From: Proteiniphilum sp. UBA5267
GTDB taxonomy: Bacteria; Bacteroidota; Bacteroidia; Bacteroidales; Dysgonomonadaceae
Direction: 5' to 3'
DNA: 8,176 bases
Assembly (NCBI GenBank): GCA_002411515.1
Contig: DHTF01000004.1
Location: 18,357-26,532, forward strand
Below, piece by piece: positions 1 through 5,812 of this stretch. How positions within the stretch are numbered: position 1 is the first letter of the stretch; every line of letters starts with the position of its first letter. The notes under the pieces were generated by a model. The model ran no database searches and had not been told where the DNA came from. It saw nothing but the letters and a program-made list of their open reading frames with translations. A program made the position numbers and the translations under genes.

Positions 1-566
1 CCAGGCAGGTTGAATTCCTGCATCTTATCTTTGAAGATCTGAATAAACGCCAGTATGAAAGCGGGGCCGCTACCAAAGACGGAGGTGAAAAGGTCGAACC
101 CTCCCTCCTCAAGTTCCACGGCTTTACCCAGTTTTCCCAAAAGGGTGAAGATTTCCTTTGCCTTATCATCGTGGGGACGGTTGGTGGTAAAAGCTGTGAC
201 CGACTTTCGGTAGGCCATGGCCAGGTTGGGCATGATGCGTACGATGAGCTGATCCTCGCCCAGGTAACGTGAGATGTAGGCGATACTTTTCCCGGCTACA
301 GGGGAGACGATGGTTTTTCCATCAATGGGGCAATTTTTTAGTTGTTCGAGAATGCCTCCCAGGTCCTGGGGTTTCACACCCAACCAGAGCACATCGGATG
401 CGGCTACCAGTTCCTCCAGCTTTTCATAAAAAGGGATGGGCTCCTCCTTTTTGCTCCGGGCGAAATAGGAAAAACTCATTCCTTTTTCCTCTTTCAATCC
501 CCTGTAAACTGCTTTTGTGAGATTGCCAAATCCAATAAAGCCCTGTCTTTTCTGTTTCATATTCAT
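1..566 (-). CDS. proC: Pyrroline-5-carboxylate reductase, 3' end beyond window
   Basis: ProC catalyses the last step of proline synthesis, the NAD(P)H-dependent reduction of 1-pyrroline-5-carboxylate to L-proline, in the cytoplasm. The reading frame runs open to the left edge, giving about 188 residues of a family that is usually 260-280 long, so roughly the last 75-90 residues are missing. Visible marks are the N-terminal Rossmann motif GFIGFGNLTKAV, the GVKPQDL segment, the RIMPNLAMAYRKSVTAF segment (family form MPNTPA..G.G.TA) and GSGPAFI near the visible end. Two in-frame ATGs lie 6 nt apart (566 and 560). I chose the outer one because a weak AGGA sits just before it; the choice adds only Met-Asn. 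The gene begins 9 nt after the proB stop, so it is the distal gene of a proABC operon. The identification is secure; the start is uncertain by two codons. Confidence 0.93.
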   Translation of the reverse strand, partial: MNMKQKRQGFIGFGNLTKAVYRGLKEEKGMSFSYFARSKKEEPIPFYEKLEELVAASDVLWLGVKPQDLGGILEQLKNCPIDGKTIVSPVAGKSIAYISRYLGEDQLIVRIMPNLAMAYRKSVTAFTTNRPHDDKAKEIFTLLGKLGKAVELEEGGFDLFTSVFGSGPAFILAFIQIFKDKMQEFNLP

Positions 567-575
567 ATGATCCTG

Positions 576-1358
576 TTACTGATTGGAGGTACGATGAAAA
601 CGGGTATATGGAATCTCTCCCTTCATGGCCCGCATGATATAGCGGGATCGTTGACCGTTCACAATCCACATTTCTACCCCATTCTGCATGCAAATCTCGG
701 CTGCATATACTTTTGACGACATGCCACCTGTACCGAGGGTAGAGTTTTTTTCTTCGATGCAAGAGGTGATAGAGTCGAGGTCGGTCACCTCCGTAATCAA
801 CCTGGCTTCAGGATGAAGATGGGGGTTGTGATCGAAGATGCCGTCGATATCGGAGACCAGCACCAGTAGGTCGGCTTCGGTGATGGTAGCCACCAGTGCC
901 GAAAGCTTGTCGTTATCGCCTAGTACAATCTCCTCAAAGGAGACGGTGTCATTTTCATTCACAATGGGGATGTAGTCTACTTGCCAGAGCTTATTGATGG
1001 TGTTGCGCGTATTTTCAATGGCTACCGGGTTCTCAAAGTCACGGTAGGTGAGCAGAATCTGTGCGATATTCAATCCAAAAGTGCGGAAGATGGTATCGTA
1101 AAGCTCTATCAGTTTGGTCTGTCCGATGGCCGCCATGGCCTGCTTGGAATCCACATTCTTGTGGTATCCGTTGATCTCGACGAACTGACGTGCCGTGGCA
1201 ATTGCTCCCGAGGAGACGATGACTACTTCGTACGAATTTTTCAGTTCGACGATCTGTCGCGCCAGACTTTCAATCACGGCAAAAGAGATGCGGTTGGTAC
1301 CTGCCGTGAGTGTAGAGGTACCTATTTTAATAATCAGTTTCTTCTTCATTTGTTTCAT
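576..1358 (-). CDS. proB: Glutamate 5-kinase, kinase domain only (no PUA domain)
   Basis: ProB phosphorylates the gamma-carboxyl of L-glutamate with ATP, the first and usually feedback-inhibited step of proline synthesis. The 260-residue protein is an amino-acid-kinase domain from end to end: KIGTSTLT (residues 11-18, phosphate-binding lysine 11), VSSGAIATA (48-56), NENDTVSFEEI (134-144), GDNDKLSALVA (147-157), LVLVSDIDGIF (165-175) and GTGGMSSKVYAAE (209-221). The E. coli enzyme has about 367 residues because a C-terminal PUA domain follows; here the protein stops just after the kinase fold, so PUA is absent. Some other bacteria also have PUA-less ProB. There is a second in-frame ATG three codons in (1347-1349). 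The gene lies 57 nt after proA and 9 nt before proC. A small hairpin sits directly before the start codon. Confidence 0.95.
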   Translation of the reverse strand: MKQMKKKLIIKIGTSTLTAGTNRISFAVIESLARQIVELKNSYEVVIVSSGAIATARQFVEINGYHKNVDSKQAMAAIGQTKLIELYDTIFRTFGLNIAQILLTYRDFENPVAIENTRNTINKLWQVDYIPIVNENDTVSFEEIVLGDNDKLSALVATITEADLLVLVSDIDGIFDHNPHLHPEARLITEVTDLDSITSCIEEKNSTLGTGGMSSKVYAAEICMQNGVEMWIVNGQRSRYIMRAMKGEIPYTRFHRTSNQ

Positions 1359-1361
1359 GAA

Positions 1362-1376
1362 CGGGTTGATTACCCG
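1362..1376 (-). promoter_or_regulatory. Small hairpin just upstream of the proB start codon
   Basis: A perfect 5-bp stem (CGGGT/ACCCG) with a 5-nt loop ends 3 nt before the proB ATG at 1358. On the proABC mRNA it would lie in the ribosome-binding region and could reduce proB translation. No U-run follows it, so it is not an intrinsic terminator. It is short and may have no function. Confidence 0.3.
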
Positions 1377-1391
1377 GGGATGTGTTGTTGT

Positions 1392-1421
1392 CGTGGTTGT
1401 TACTCCGTGGTGTTGTTACTC
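1392..1421. repeat. Imperfect tandem duplication at the proA 3' end
   Basis: Two adjacent units, CGTGGTTGTTACTC (1392-1405) and CGTGGTGTTGTTACTC (1406-1421), differ by a 2-bp insertion. On the gene strand each unit contains GAGTAA; the first copy met by the ribosome is the end of proA with its stop codon. It looks like a local slippage duplication that lengthened the proA-proB spacer. Confidence 0.6.
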
Positions 1422-2603
1422 TCTGATCTGGCCATCGCCGTAGACAAACCATTTGTTGGTGACCAGCTCCTGTGCACCAAGCGGACCGCGGAAGTGCAAC
1501 TTTTGGGTGCTGATGGCAATTTCGGCACCTACACCAAACTGGCCCCCATCGGTAAAACGGGAGGAGGCATTGTGATAGACTGCGGCACAGTCCACCTCCT
1601 GCATGAAGCGGTCGGCTTTGACATGGTCGCTGGTGACAATCACCGCAGAGTGCCCGCCGGAGTAGTGGTTGATCATCGCTGTCGCCTCATTGAGGTCATC
1701 TACGAGTGTGAGGTAGAGCTTGGGAGCCAAATATTCCTCGCAAAGGGTGGCGGCATTGTTCTCTTCCCTGATCAAGGGGTTGAGCGAAGCAACCGCGTGG
1801 CTGCCCCATACTTCTATTCCTTTCTCCTGTAACGCTGCTACCAACTGGTTCAGTTTCTCCTGCAACAATGGCAGCTGCCGGTTGAGGGCCACCTTGTCGA
1901 TAGCGTTGCAGACACTGATCCGTTTCTTTCCGTTGATCACCAGACGGATGGCCATCTCAAAGTCGACCTCTTCATCGATATAAAGGAAGTTGTTGCCCCG
2001 GCCACTTATAATTACCGGCACAGAGGCATTTTCCTGTACGAAGTGAATCAGTCCTTCACCTCCCCGGGGGATAATCAGATCCACCTTGTGGCTATTCTCG
2101 CGGATAAGCTGCCGGGTCTCCTCGCGGGTGAGATTAAGGTAGGTCACGTACGATGCAGCTGCACCGTTAACGGTGAGCGCCTCCTGCCAGAGATCTGTCA
2201 GCAGAGAGTTAGTGTGAAACGACTCCTTGCCTCCCTTCAGTAGGATGCGATTGCCAGCCTTGAAAGCTGTGGCCGCCGCTTCGATGGTTACGTCGGGGCG
2301 TGATTCGTAAATGATGAGAATGGTGCCGAAGGGAACCGTGCGATTGACCACTTTCAGCCCGTCTTCCCGAATAAATTCATACAACGTCTTCCCTTCCGGG
2401 TCATCCTGTAACGCCACCTCCTCCAGAGAGCGGATCATGGCTTCTATCTTCTGGTCATCCACCTTCAGACGGTCTCTCATGGAATCGTCCATATCGGGAA
2501 AAGCCTGCATGTCGGATCGGTTGGCTTCAATAATTGCCTCTTTGCGGTTTTTGAGTAGCCCGGCGAGACTTGTTAAAACCTTATTTTTATGATTATGGGT
2601 CAT
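1416..2603 (-). CDS. proA: Glutamate-5-semialdehyde dehydrogenase (gamma-glutamyl phosphate reductase)
   Basis: ProA reduces gamma-glutamyl phosphate with NADPH to glutamate-5-semialdehyde, which cyclises to the ProC substrate. It is a cytoplasmic member of the aldehyde dehydrogenase superfamily. At 395 residues it is slightly shorter than the usual 410-420. Visible motifs are VPFGTILIIYESRPDVTIEA (residues 90-109), KAGNRILLKGGKES (115-128), DLIIPRGGEGLIHFV (175-189), the catalytic-cysteine segment ISVCNAID with Cys232, and the C-terminal family signature SSRFTDGGQFGVGAEIAIST (347-366) with KLHFRGPLG. Residues 200-209 read SGRGNNFLYI where E. coli-type enzymes have a different loop with a conserved His. 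I recall the same form in some other Bacteroidetes ProA, so I take it as a lineage variant. The gene is first of proABC, 55 nt after the M23 gene, with a -7 promoter element in that gap. Confidence 0.95.
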   Translation of the reverse strand: MTHNHKNKVLTSLAGLLKNRKEAIIEANRSDMQAFPDMDDSMRDRLKVDDQKIEAMIRSLEEVALQDDPEGKTLYEFIREDGLKVVNRTVPFGTILIIYESRPDVTIEAAATAFKAGNRILLKGGKESFHTNSLLTDLWQEALTVNGAAASYVTYLNLTREETRQLIRENSHKVDLIIPRGGEGLIHFVQENASVPVIISGRGNNFLYIDEEVDFEMAIRLVINGKKRISVCNAIDKVALNRQLPLLQEKLNQLVAALQEKGIEVWGSHAVASLNPLIREENNAATLCEEYLAPKLYLTLVDDLNEATAMINHYSGGHSAVIVTSDHVKADRFMQEVDCAAVYHNASSRFTDGGQFGVGAEIAISTQKLHFRGPLGAQELVTNKWFVYGDGQIRE

Positions 2604-2633
2604 TGCGTTTGAAAAATGAAATTATTCAGCCCT

Positions 2634-2641
2634 CAAAGGTA
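2634..2641 (-). promoter_or_regulatory. Candidate -7 promoter element for proABC
   Basis: The minus strand reads TACCTTTG, an exact TAnnTTTG match, between the M23 stop codon and the proA start, leaving roughly 25-30 nt of leader. I see no clear TTG at the -33 position. It suggests that proABC can be transcribed on its own as well as by readthrough from the M23 gene. Confidence 0.45.
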
Positions 2642-2658
2642 GCAATTTATTCTTTATT

Positions 2659-3903
2659 TTATCCTTTTTGTTGCAGACTATCCATTAACTGTAGAAGATT
2701 GTCGCGCACCACCATGAAACTGTCCCTGAGTTCCGGTTTTACCGGGCGGGAGGGGGGAGCCTCCATCTTCAGCGGATTGATAGGCTGGTTGTGCTTGTAT
2801 ACCCTGTAATCGAGATGAGGGCCAGTGGAGAGGCCTGTAGAGCCCACGTAGCCAATTACCTCTCCCTGCTTGACGCTGCTTCCTTTTTGAATCCCCTTGG
2901 CAAAGCGGCTCAGGTGCATGTAGGTGGTGGTGTAGGCACTGTTGTGCTTTATTTTTAAATAGTTGCCTGCTCCATTTCCCTGATAGGCTTTTTCAATGAC
3001 CACCCCATCACCGACGGTTCTAACCGGGGTGCCGGTGGGGGCGGAGTAATCCACACCATGGTGGGGACGGTATCGCTTCAGCACGGGGTGGTAACGTGCA
3101 TTCGAAAACCGGGAGCTGATGCGACGAAAGTCGAGTGGCGCCTTCAGAAACTCCTTCCTTAGGCTGTTGCCCTCGGCATCGAAATATTCCCTTGTGGAGT
3201 CCTGTTGAAAAGGAATGGCCATATATTCCGATCCCTGGTGGGTGAATATGGCGCCAGCCACATCGGCAATATCCACAAAGGTGGTGTCATCAATCCAGGT
3301 CTCGTCATATATCAAACGAAAAGAATCCCCCTCTTTGATATCAAAGAAGTCGATCTGCCAGGCATATAAATCGGAAAGCTTCAGGGCCAACAGGGGGGAG
3401 GCACCCGATTCGGTGATTGCATTCCAGAGTGAGGAGGTAATGACCTGCTCACTGTAGCGGCGTTGCAGTGTCACCGGCTTCTCGGCGGCATATGCCCTGA
3501 GGCTATCGGAGCAGAGGTCGACCACCACAAAGTCGGTCTTCGAACTTTCAAAGACCAGATACCGTACAGTAGCAAGGGAGTCGGGTGTTGTGATTACGGC
3601 ATATCCATTTCCAATCTGCATCCCGGATGGCGGATACAGCGGAGAGATGGTGCGGGTGATCTGCTCAGACTCGGTGCCGTTGAAGCCATGTTGCGACAAA
3701 ATAGATGCCAAGTTGTCTCCCTGCTGTATGATATATCGATTCAAGTTGAGTGAATCGACGCAGATTCCATAGGCAAACGAACATTCGTTTTCATCGGTGA
3801 AAGAGGCTTCGTCATTTTTCTCCTGTTGAAGTGTACAAGAGGCGAGGAATAAAATCAGCCACAGATAGTTGACTCGGTGAATAATGCTTTTTCTTGCTAA
3901 CAT
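2659..3903 (-). CDS. MepM/Csd3-like M23 peptidoglycan endopeptidase, lipoprotein
   Basis: This is a putative murein hydrolase that cuts peptide cross-links during wall growth, anchored as a lipoprotein. With the ATG at 3903 the protein has 414 residues: a basic n-region, a hydrophobic stretch (LWLILFLASC) and lipobox Cys23. A LysM/OapA-like segment follows (about 52-105, with IIQQGDNLASIL), then a Csd3-N2-like region (about 120-255), then the M23 domain (about 262-385). The stretch FRRISSRFSNARYHPVLKRY closely matches E. coli MepM. Zinc ligands His281 and Asp285 (RPHHGVDYSAPTGTPV) and the YMHL histidine (His330) are present. The usual HxH is HLD here (His363, Asp365), so the third zinc ligand is Asp. 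An in-frame ATG at 3930 would add nine residues. I prefer 3903 because a perfect -7 element (3908-3915) lies inside that extension and the shorter signal peptide is more typical. Confidence 0.88.
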   Translation of the reverse strand: MLARKSIIHRVNYLWLILFLASCTLQQEKNDEASFTDENECSFAYGICVDSLNLNRYIIQQGDNLASILSQHGFNGTESEQITRTISPLYPPSGMQIGNGYAVITTPDSLATVRYLVFESSKTDFVVVDLCSDSLRAYAAEKPVTLQRRYSEQVITSSLWNAITESGASPLLALKLSDLYAWQIDFFDIKEGDSFRLIYDETWIDDTTFVDIADVAGAIFTHQGSEYMAIPFQQDSTREYFDAEGNSLRKEFLKAPLDFRRISSRFSNARYHPVLKRYRPHHGVDYSAPTGTPVRTVGDGVVIEKAYQGNGAGNYLKIKHNSAYTTTYMHLSRFAKGIQKGSSVKQGEVIGYVGSTGLSTGPHLDYRVYKHNQPINPLKMEAPPSRPVKPELRDSFMVVRDNLLQLMDSLQQKG

Positions 3904-3907
3904 CTGC

Positions 3908-3915
3908 CAAAGATA
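3908..3915 (-). promoter_or_regulatory. Candidate -7 promoter element for the M23 gene
   Basis: The minus strand reads TATCTTTG, an exact match to the Bacteroidetes sigma-ABfr -7 consensus TAnnTTTG. It ends 4 nt before the ATG at 3903, so a transcript from it would be nearly leaderless. No convincing -33 TTTG lies at 19-21 bp; the nearest TTTG is about 12 bp away. It also supports 3903 over 3930 as the start. The match could be chance. Confidence 0.4.
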
Positions 3916-3970
3916 ACTTTTCTTTTGCAAAACAGAACTTCTTTGTTTCCTTGTTAGCTTTTTTTTAAAT

Positions 3971-4010
3971 AATCTTCATTCATCGATAGACAGATGGGTT
4001 GGTTATCCAT
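3971..4010 (+). repeat. Upstream copy of the mntP leader and first codons
   Basis: This 40-bp block matches 7999-8038 at 37 of 40 positions. There are 13 identical bases, three mismatches (3984-3986), then 24 identical bases that include the first 17 bases of mntP. Weaker, gapped similarity continues upstream, about 3922-3970 against 7953-7998, through a T-run (3959-3966 against 7990-7995). Similarity stops abruptly after 4010. The two copies are direct repeats 4028 bp apart. Confidence 0.9.
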
Positions 4011-4020
4011 GATGCAGTAG
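3994..4020 (+). pseudogene. 5' remnant of mntP
   Basis: The frame reads MGWLSMMQ and then a TAG stop. The first five codons are base-identical to the start of the mntP gene at 8022, and identity is lost from codon 6. The remnant marks a breakpoint at about 4010/4011. Its stop codon falls inside a 14-bp repeat shared with the end of the decarboxylase gene. It might instead be kept as a short leader peptide for the downstream dipeptidase gene, but I have no evidence for that beyond its position. Confidence 0.65.
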
Positions 4021-4027
4021 TTAACTT
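4014..4027 (+). repeat. 14-bp direct repeat, left copy
   Basis: GCAGTAGTTAACTT is identical to 5742-5755. This copy begins 3 bp after the mntP remnant loses similarity, at the left edge of the AT-richer two-gene block. Confidence 0.6.
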
Positions 4028-4108
4028 ATGCTAATTTTGTAATTTTAATTTGTGGTTTTCTGCATAAATCGTCTCTTTTGTAAAATATTATTCTCATTTC
4101 TCGAAAAA

Positions 4109-4116
4109 TAATTTTG
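4109..4116 (+). promoter_or_regulatory. Candidate -7 promoter element for the dipeptidase gene
   Basis: TAATTTTG matches TAnnTTTG exactly and ends 11 nt before the ATG at 4128. The nearest upstream TTTG (4077-4080) is 28 bp away, longer than the usual 19-21 bp. A second identical TAATTTTG lies at 4032-4039 and could be an alternative. In this AT-rich stretch chance matches are likely. Confidence 0.35.
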
Positions 4117-4127
4117 TATAAACAGAT

Positions 4128-4856
4128 ATGATCATTAAAGTAGCTCACCTGTCACTCGGTGTAAAGAAAGCATTTTCGATTACATTTTTATCAGGATTGC
4201 TGCTGGTTTCATCAGTATGTGCTCAAACATCGGGAAACGGGAATACATTGCTCCCAGGGTTTTCTTACCTGGATGAAATTATACCCGATGCCATCTATGA
4301 CGTGAGATATTATTCAGAGAATAATTTTATGGGAACAAGGGTGGATGGTTATATTGCACCTAAAATAATACTAACAGACGAAGCCGCTGAAGTACTGGTT
4401 GGCGTAGCCAGAGAGCTCAGGAAAAAAGACCTTATTTTGAAGTTTTTTGACGGTTATCGTCCAAAGCGAGCGGTTAACCACTTTATCAGGTGGGCAGCGG
4501 ATATCGAAGATGTGAAGATGAAGTCAGCCTACTATCCTGATGTAGACAAAAAAGACCTCTTCCGTCTTCATTATATAGCTAAAAAGTCGGGTCATTCACG
4601 AGGTAGTACCATAGACTTAACGCTTGTGGATGCCCTTACCGGCAAAGAGTTGGACATGGCCAGCGGATTTGATTTTTTAGGGGAACTATCCCACCACGAT
4701 AACATTCTTATTTCCCCACAACAGCTGCAAAACAGGAACCTCTTAAGAGAGGTCATGGTTAGGCACGGATTTGTTCCTTATTCGAAGGAGTGGTGGCATT
4801 ATACTCTTGATGATGAACCATTTCCGGATACCTACTTTGATTTCCCTGTGAAATAA
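4128..4856 (+). CDS. Exported D-alanyl-D-alanine dipeptidase (VanX/DdpX, peptidase M15D)
   Basis: The predicted zinc enzyme hydrolyses free D-Ala-D-Ala. The 242-residue protein opens with a Sec signal peptide (hydrophobic residues about 15-31, cleavage likely after Ala32 in SVCAQT), so it should act in the periplasm, unlike cytoplasmic VanX. Visible marks are RYYSENNFMG (60-69), FDGYRPKRA (107-115, with Arg111 matching the VanX transition-state arginine), the zinc motif SGHSRGSTIDLTL with His156 and Asp163, and EWWHY with catalytic Glu221 and zinc ligand His224. The active site is complete. No vanH, vanA-type ligase or vanRS is nearby, so a role in using wall-derived D-Ala-D-Ala is likelier than glycopeptide resistance. 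It lies 88 nt before the decarboxylase gene on the same strand. GC content is visibly lower than in the flanking genes, and no Shine-Dalgarno precedes it. Confidence 0.92.
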   Translation: MIIKVAHLSLGVKKAFSITFLSGLLLVSSVCAQTSGNGNTLLPGFSYLDEIIPDAIYDVRYYSENNFMGTRVDGYIAPKIILTDEAAEVLVGVARELRKKDLILKFFDGYRPKRAVNHFIRWAADIEDVKMKSAYYPDVDKKDLFRLHYIAKKSGHSRGSTIDLTLVDALTGKELDMASGFDFLGELSHHDNILISPQQLQNRNLLREVMVRHGFVPYSKEWWHYTLDDEPFPDTYFDFPVK

Positions 4857-4930
4857 CAACGAGAAGGATATGATGGCAGAGAGGATTGAATAAACGAGTT
4901 GAATATATGTAATCAATCATAAAACCTATT

Positions 4931-4939
4931 AAGGAGGTG
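4931..4939 (+). promoter_or_regulatory. Strong Shine-Dalgarno site for the decarboxylase gene
   Basis: AAGGAGGTG is an extended match to the anti-Shine-Dalgarno sequence, with 7 nt between AGGAGG and the ATG at 4945. Bacteroidetes genes usually lack such sites and none of the other starts in this window has one. It fixes the start codon and hints that the gene came from a Shine-Dalgarno-using lineage such as Firmicutes. Confidence 0.85.
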
Positions 4940-4944
4940 TTCAG

Positions 4945-5748
4945 ATGAAAAAGTGTTGTTATTTCTGGGAATCAAAGAAATATTGTTTGATCTTACAGAT
5001 CGTTCTACTATCTCTTATTTTTACCGGATGTGCCGGGGACATCGAAAAAAATGTAGTATTCCAGGTGTCGACAATAAGCGCATTGATGGAGGGAGTATAT
5101 GATGGAGAGATAGAAGTTGGACAGTTGCTAAAGGAAGGCGACTTTGGCATTGGAACTTTTGAGCACCTCGATGGAGAAATGGTTGTTTTAGACGGCAAGG
5201 TTTATCAGGTGCAGGGAGACGGAGCAGTAATTGAAACAGATGAAAATATAAAAGTGCCCTTTGCTACTGTAACCTGGTTCGAACCGGATAGCCAGATACA
5301 GCTAAAGGGTATTGAAAACTATTCTGTGCTAAAGGATGAGTTGAGCAGGATACTTCATAGTCCCAACATGTTTTATGCTTTCAAAGTTGAAGGAACATTT
5401 GAATATGTACAAACAAGGAGTGTTTACCCACAAAGCAAACCATATCCGCCTCTTGTAGATGTAACCGACATGCAATCGGTTTTTGCGTATCACAACATTG
5501 AGGGTAGCCTTGTCGGGTTTTGGGTCCCATCTCTTGCAGAGGGTGTAAATATGCCCGGTTTTCATCTTCACTTTCTGTCCAAAGATCTCAAAGGCGGAGG
5601 ACATCTTTTAGATTGCAGGATTTCGGAAGCCGGTGCTGAAATGGATGTACTAACAGGGTTTCACATGCTTTTACCCGAAAATGACAATTTCACGCAGGTA
5701 GATTTAGGGAATATCAATCAAGAAGATGTAAAAAGAGCAGAGCAGTAG
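4945..5748 (+). CDS. Alpha-acetolactate decarboxylase with lipoprotein-like signal peptide
   Basis: The family converts (S)-2-acetolactate to (R)-acetoin and CO2 using zinc. The 267-residue protein shows the family features: LDGEMVVLDGKVYQV with Glu78, FKVEGTFEYVQTRS with Arg158, the PYPPL segment (166-170), the zinc motif PGFHLHF with His207 and His209, and GGGHLLD with His220. A Glu near the C terminus (260 or 266) may supply the last family carboxylate. Residues 1-29 form a long n-region, a hydrophobic core (LILQIVLLSLIF) and a possible lipobox ending at Cys29 (FTGC; Phe at -3 is less common), so the enzyme probably acts outside the cytoplasm. Secreted homologues exist in Firmicutes (Brevibacillus). 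No acetolactate synthase or butanediol dehydrogenase gene is adjacent. The symbol budA/aldB fits the family, but the cellular role here is unproven. GC content is low, and a strong Shine-Dalgarno is present. Confidence 0.92.
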   Translation: MKKCCYFWESKKYCLILQIVLLSLIFTGCAGDIEKNVVFQVSTISALMEGVYDGEIEVGQLLKEGDFGIGTFEHLDGEMVVLDGKVYQVQGDGAVIETDENIKVPFATVTWFEPDSQIQLKGIENYSVLKDELSRILHSPNMFYAFKVEGTFEYVQTRSVYPQSKPYPPLVDVTDMQSVFAYHNIEGSLVGFWVPSLAEGVNMPGFHLHFLSKDLKGGGHLLDCRISEAGAEMDVLTGFHMLLPENDNFTQVDLGNINQEDVKRAEQ

Positions 5749-5755
5749 TTAACTT
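5742..5755 (+). repeat. 14-bp direct repeat, right copy
   Basis: This is the exact second copy of the sequence at 4014-4027. It overlaps the final codons and stop of the acetolactate decarboxylase gene, at the right edge of the AT-richer block. Confidence 0.6.
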
Positions 5756-5812
5756 CACTCCCGATTATCTGAAAACATTCAATCAACATCGTGATCAATA
5801 TATATACCGATG

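Noticed and set aside
981..1832. A long plus-strand open frame (283 codons) opposite proB and proA
   Set aside because: It is antisense to two certain enzymes and spans their junction. The protein is rich in Cys, Gly and Val with no recognisable domain, as expected from the complement of GC-rich coding DNA.
4128..4856. VanX as a sign of vancomycin resistance
   Set aside because: No vanH, vanA/B-type ligase or vanRS lies nearby, and the protein has an export signal, whereas resistance VanX works in the cytoplasm.
4870..4893. Seven-codon open frame (MMAERIE) between the dipeptidase and decarboxylase genes, preceded by GAGAAGG
   Set aside because: It is too short to separate from chance and shows no similarity I recognise.
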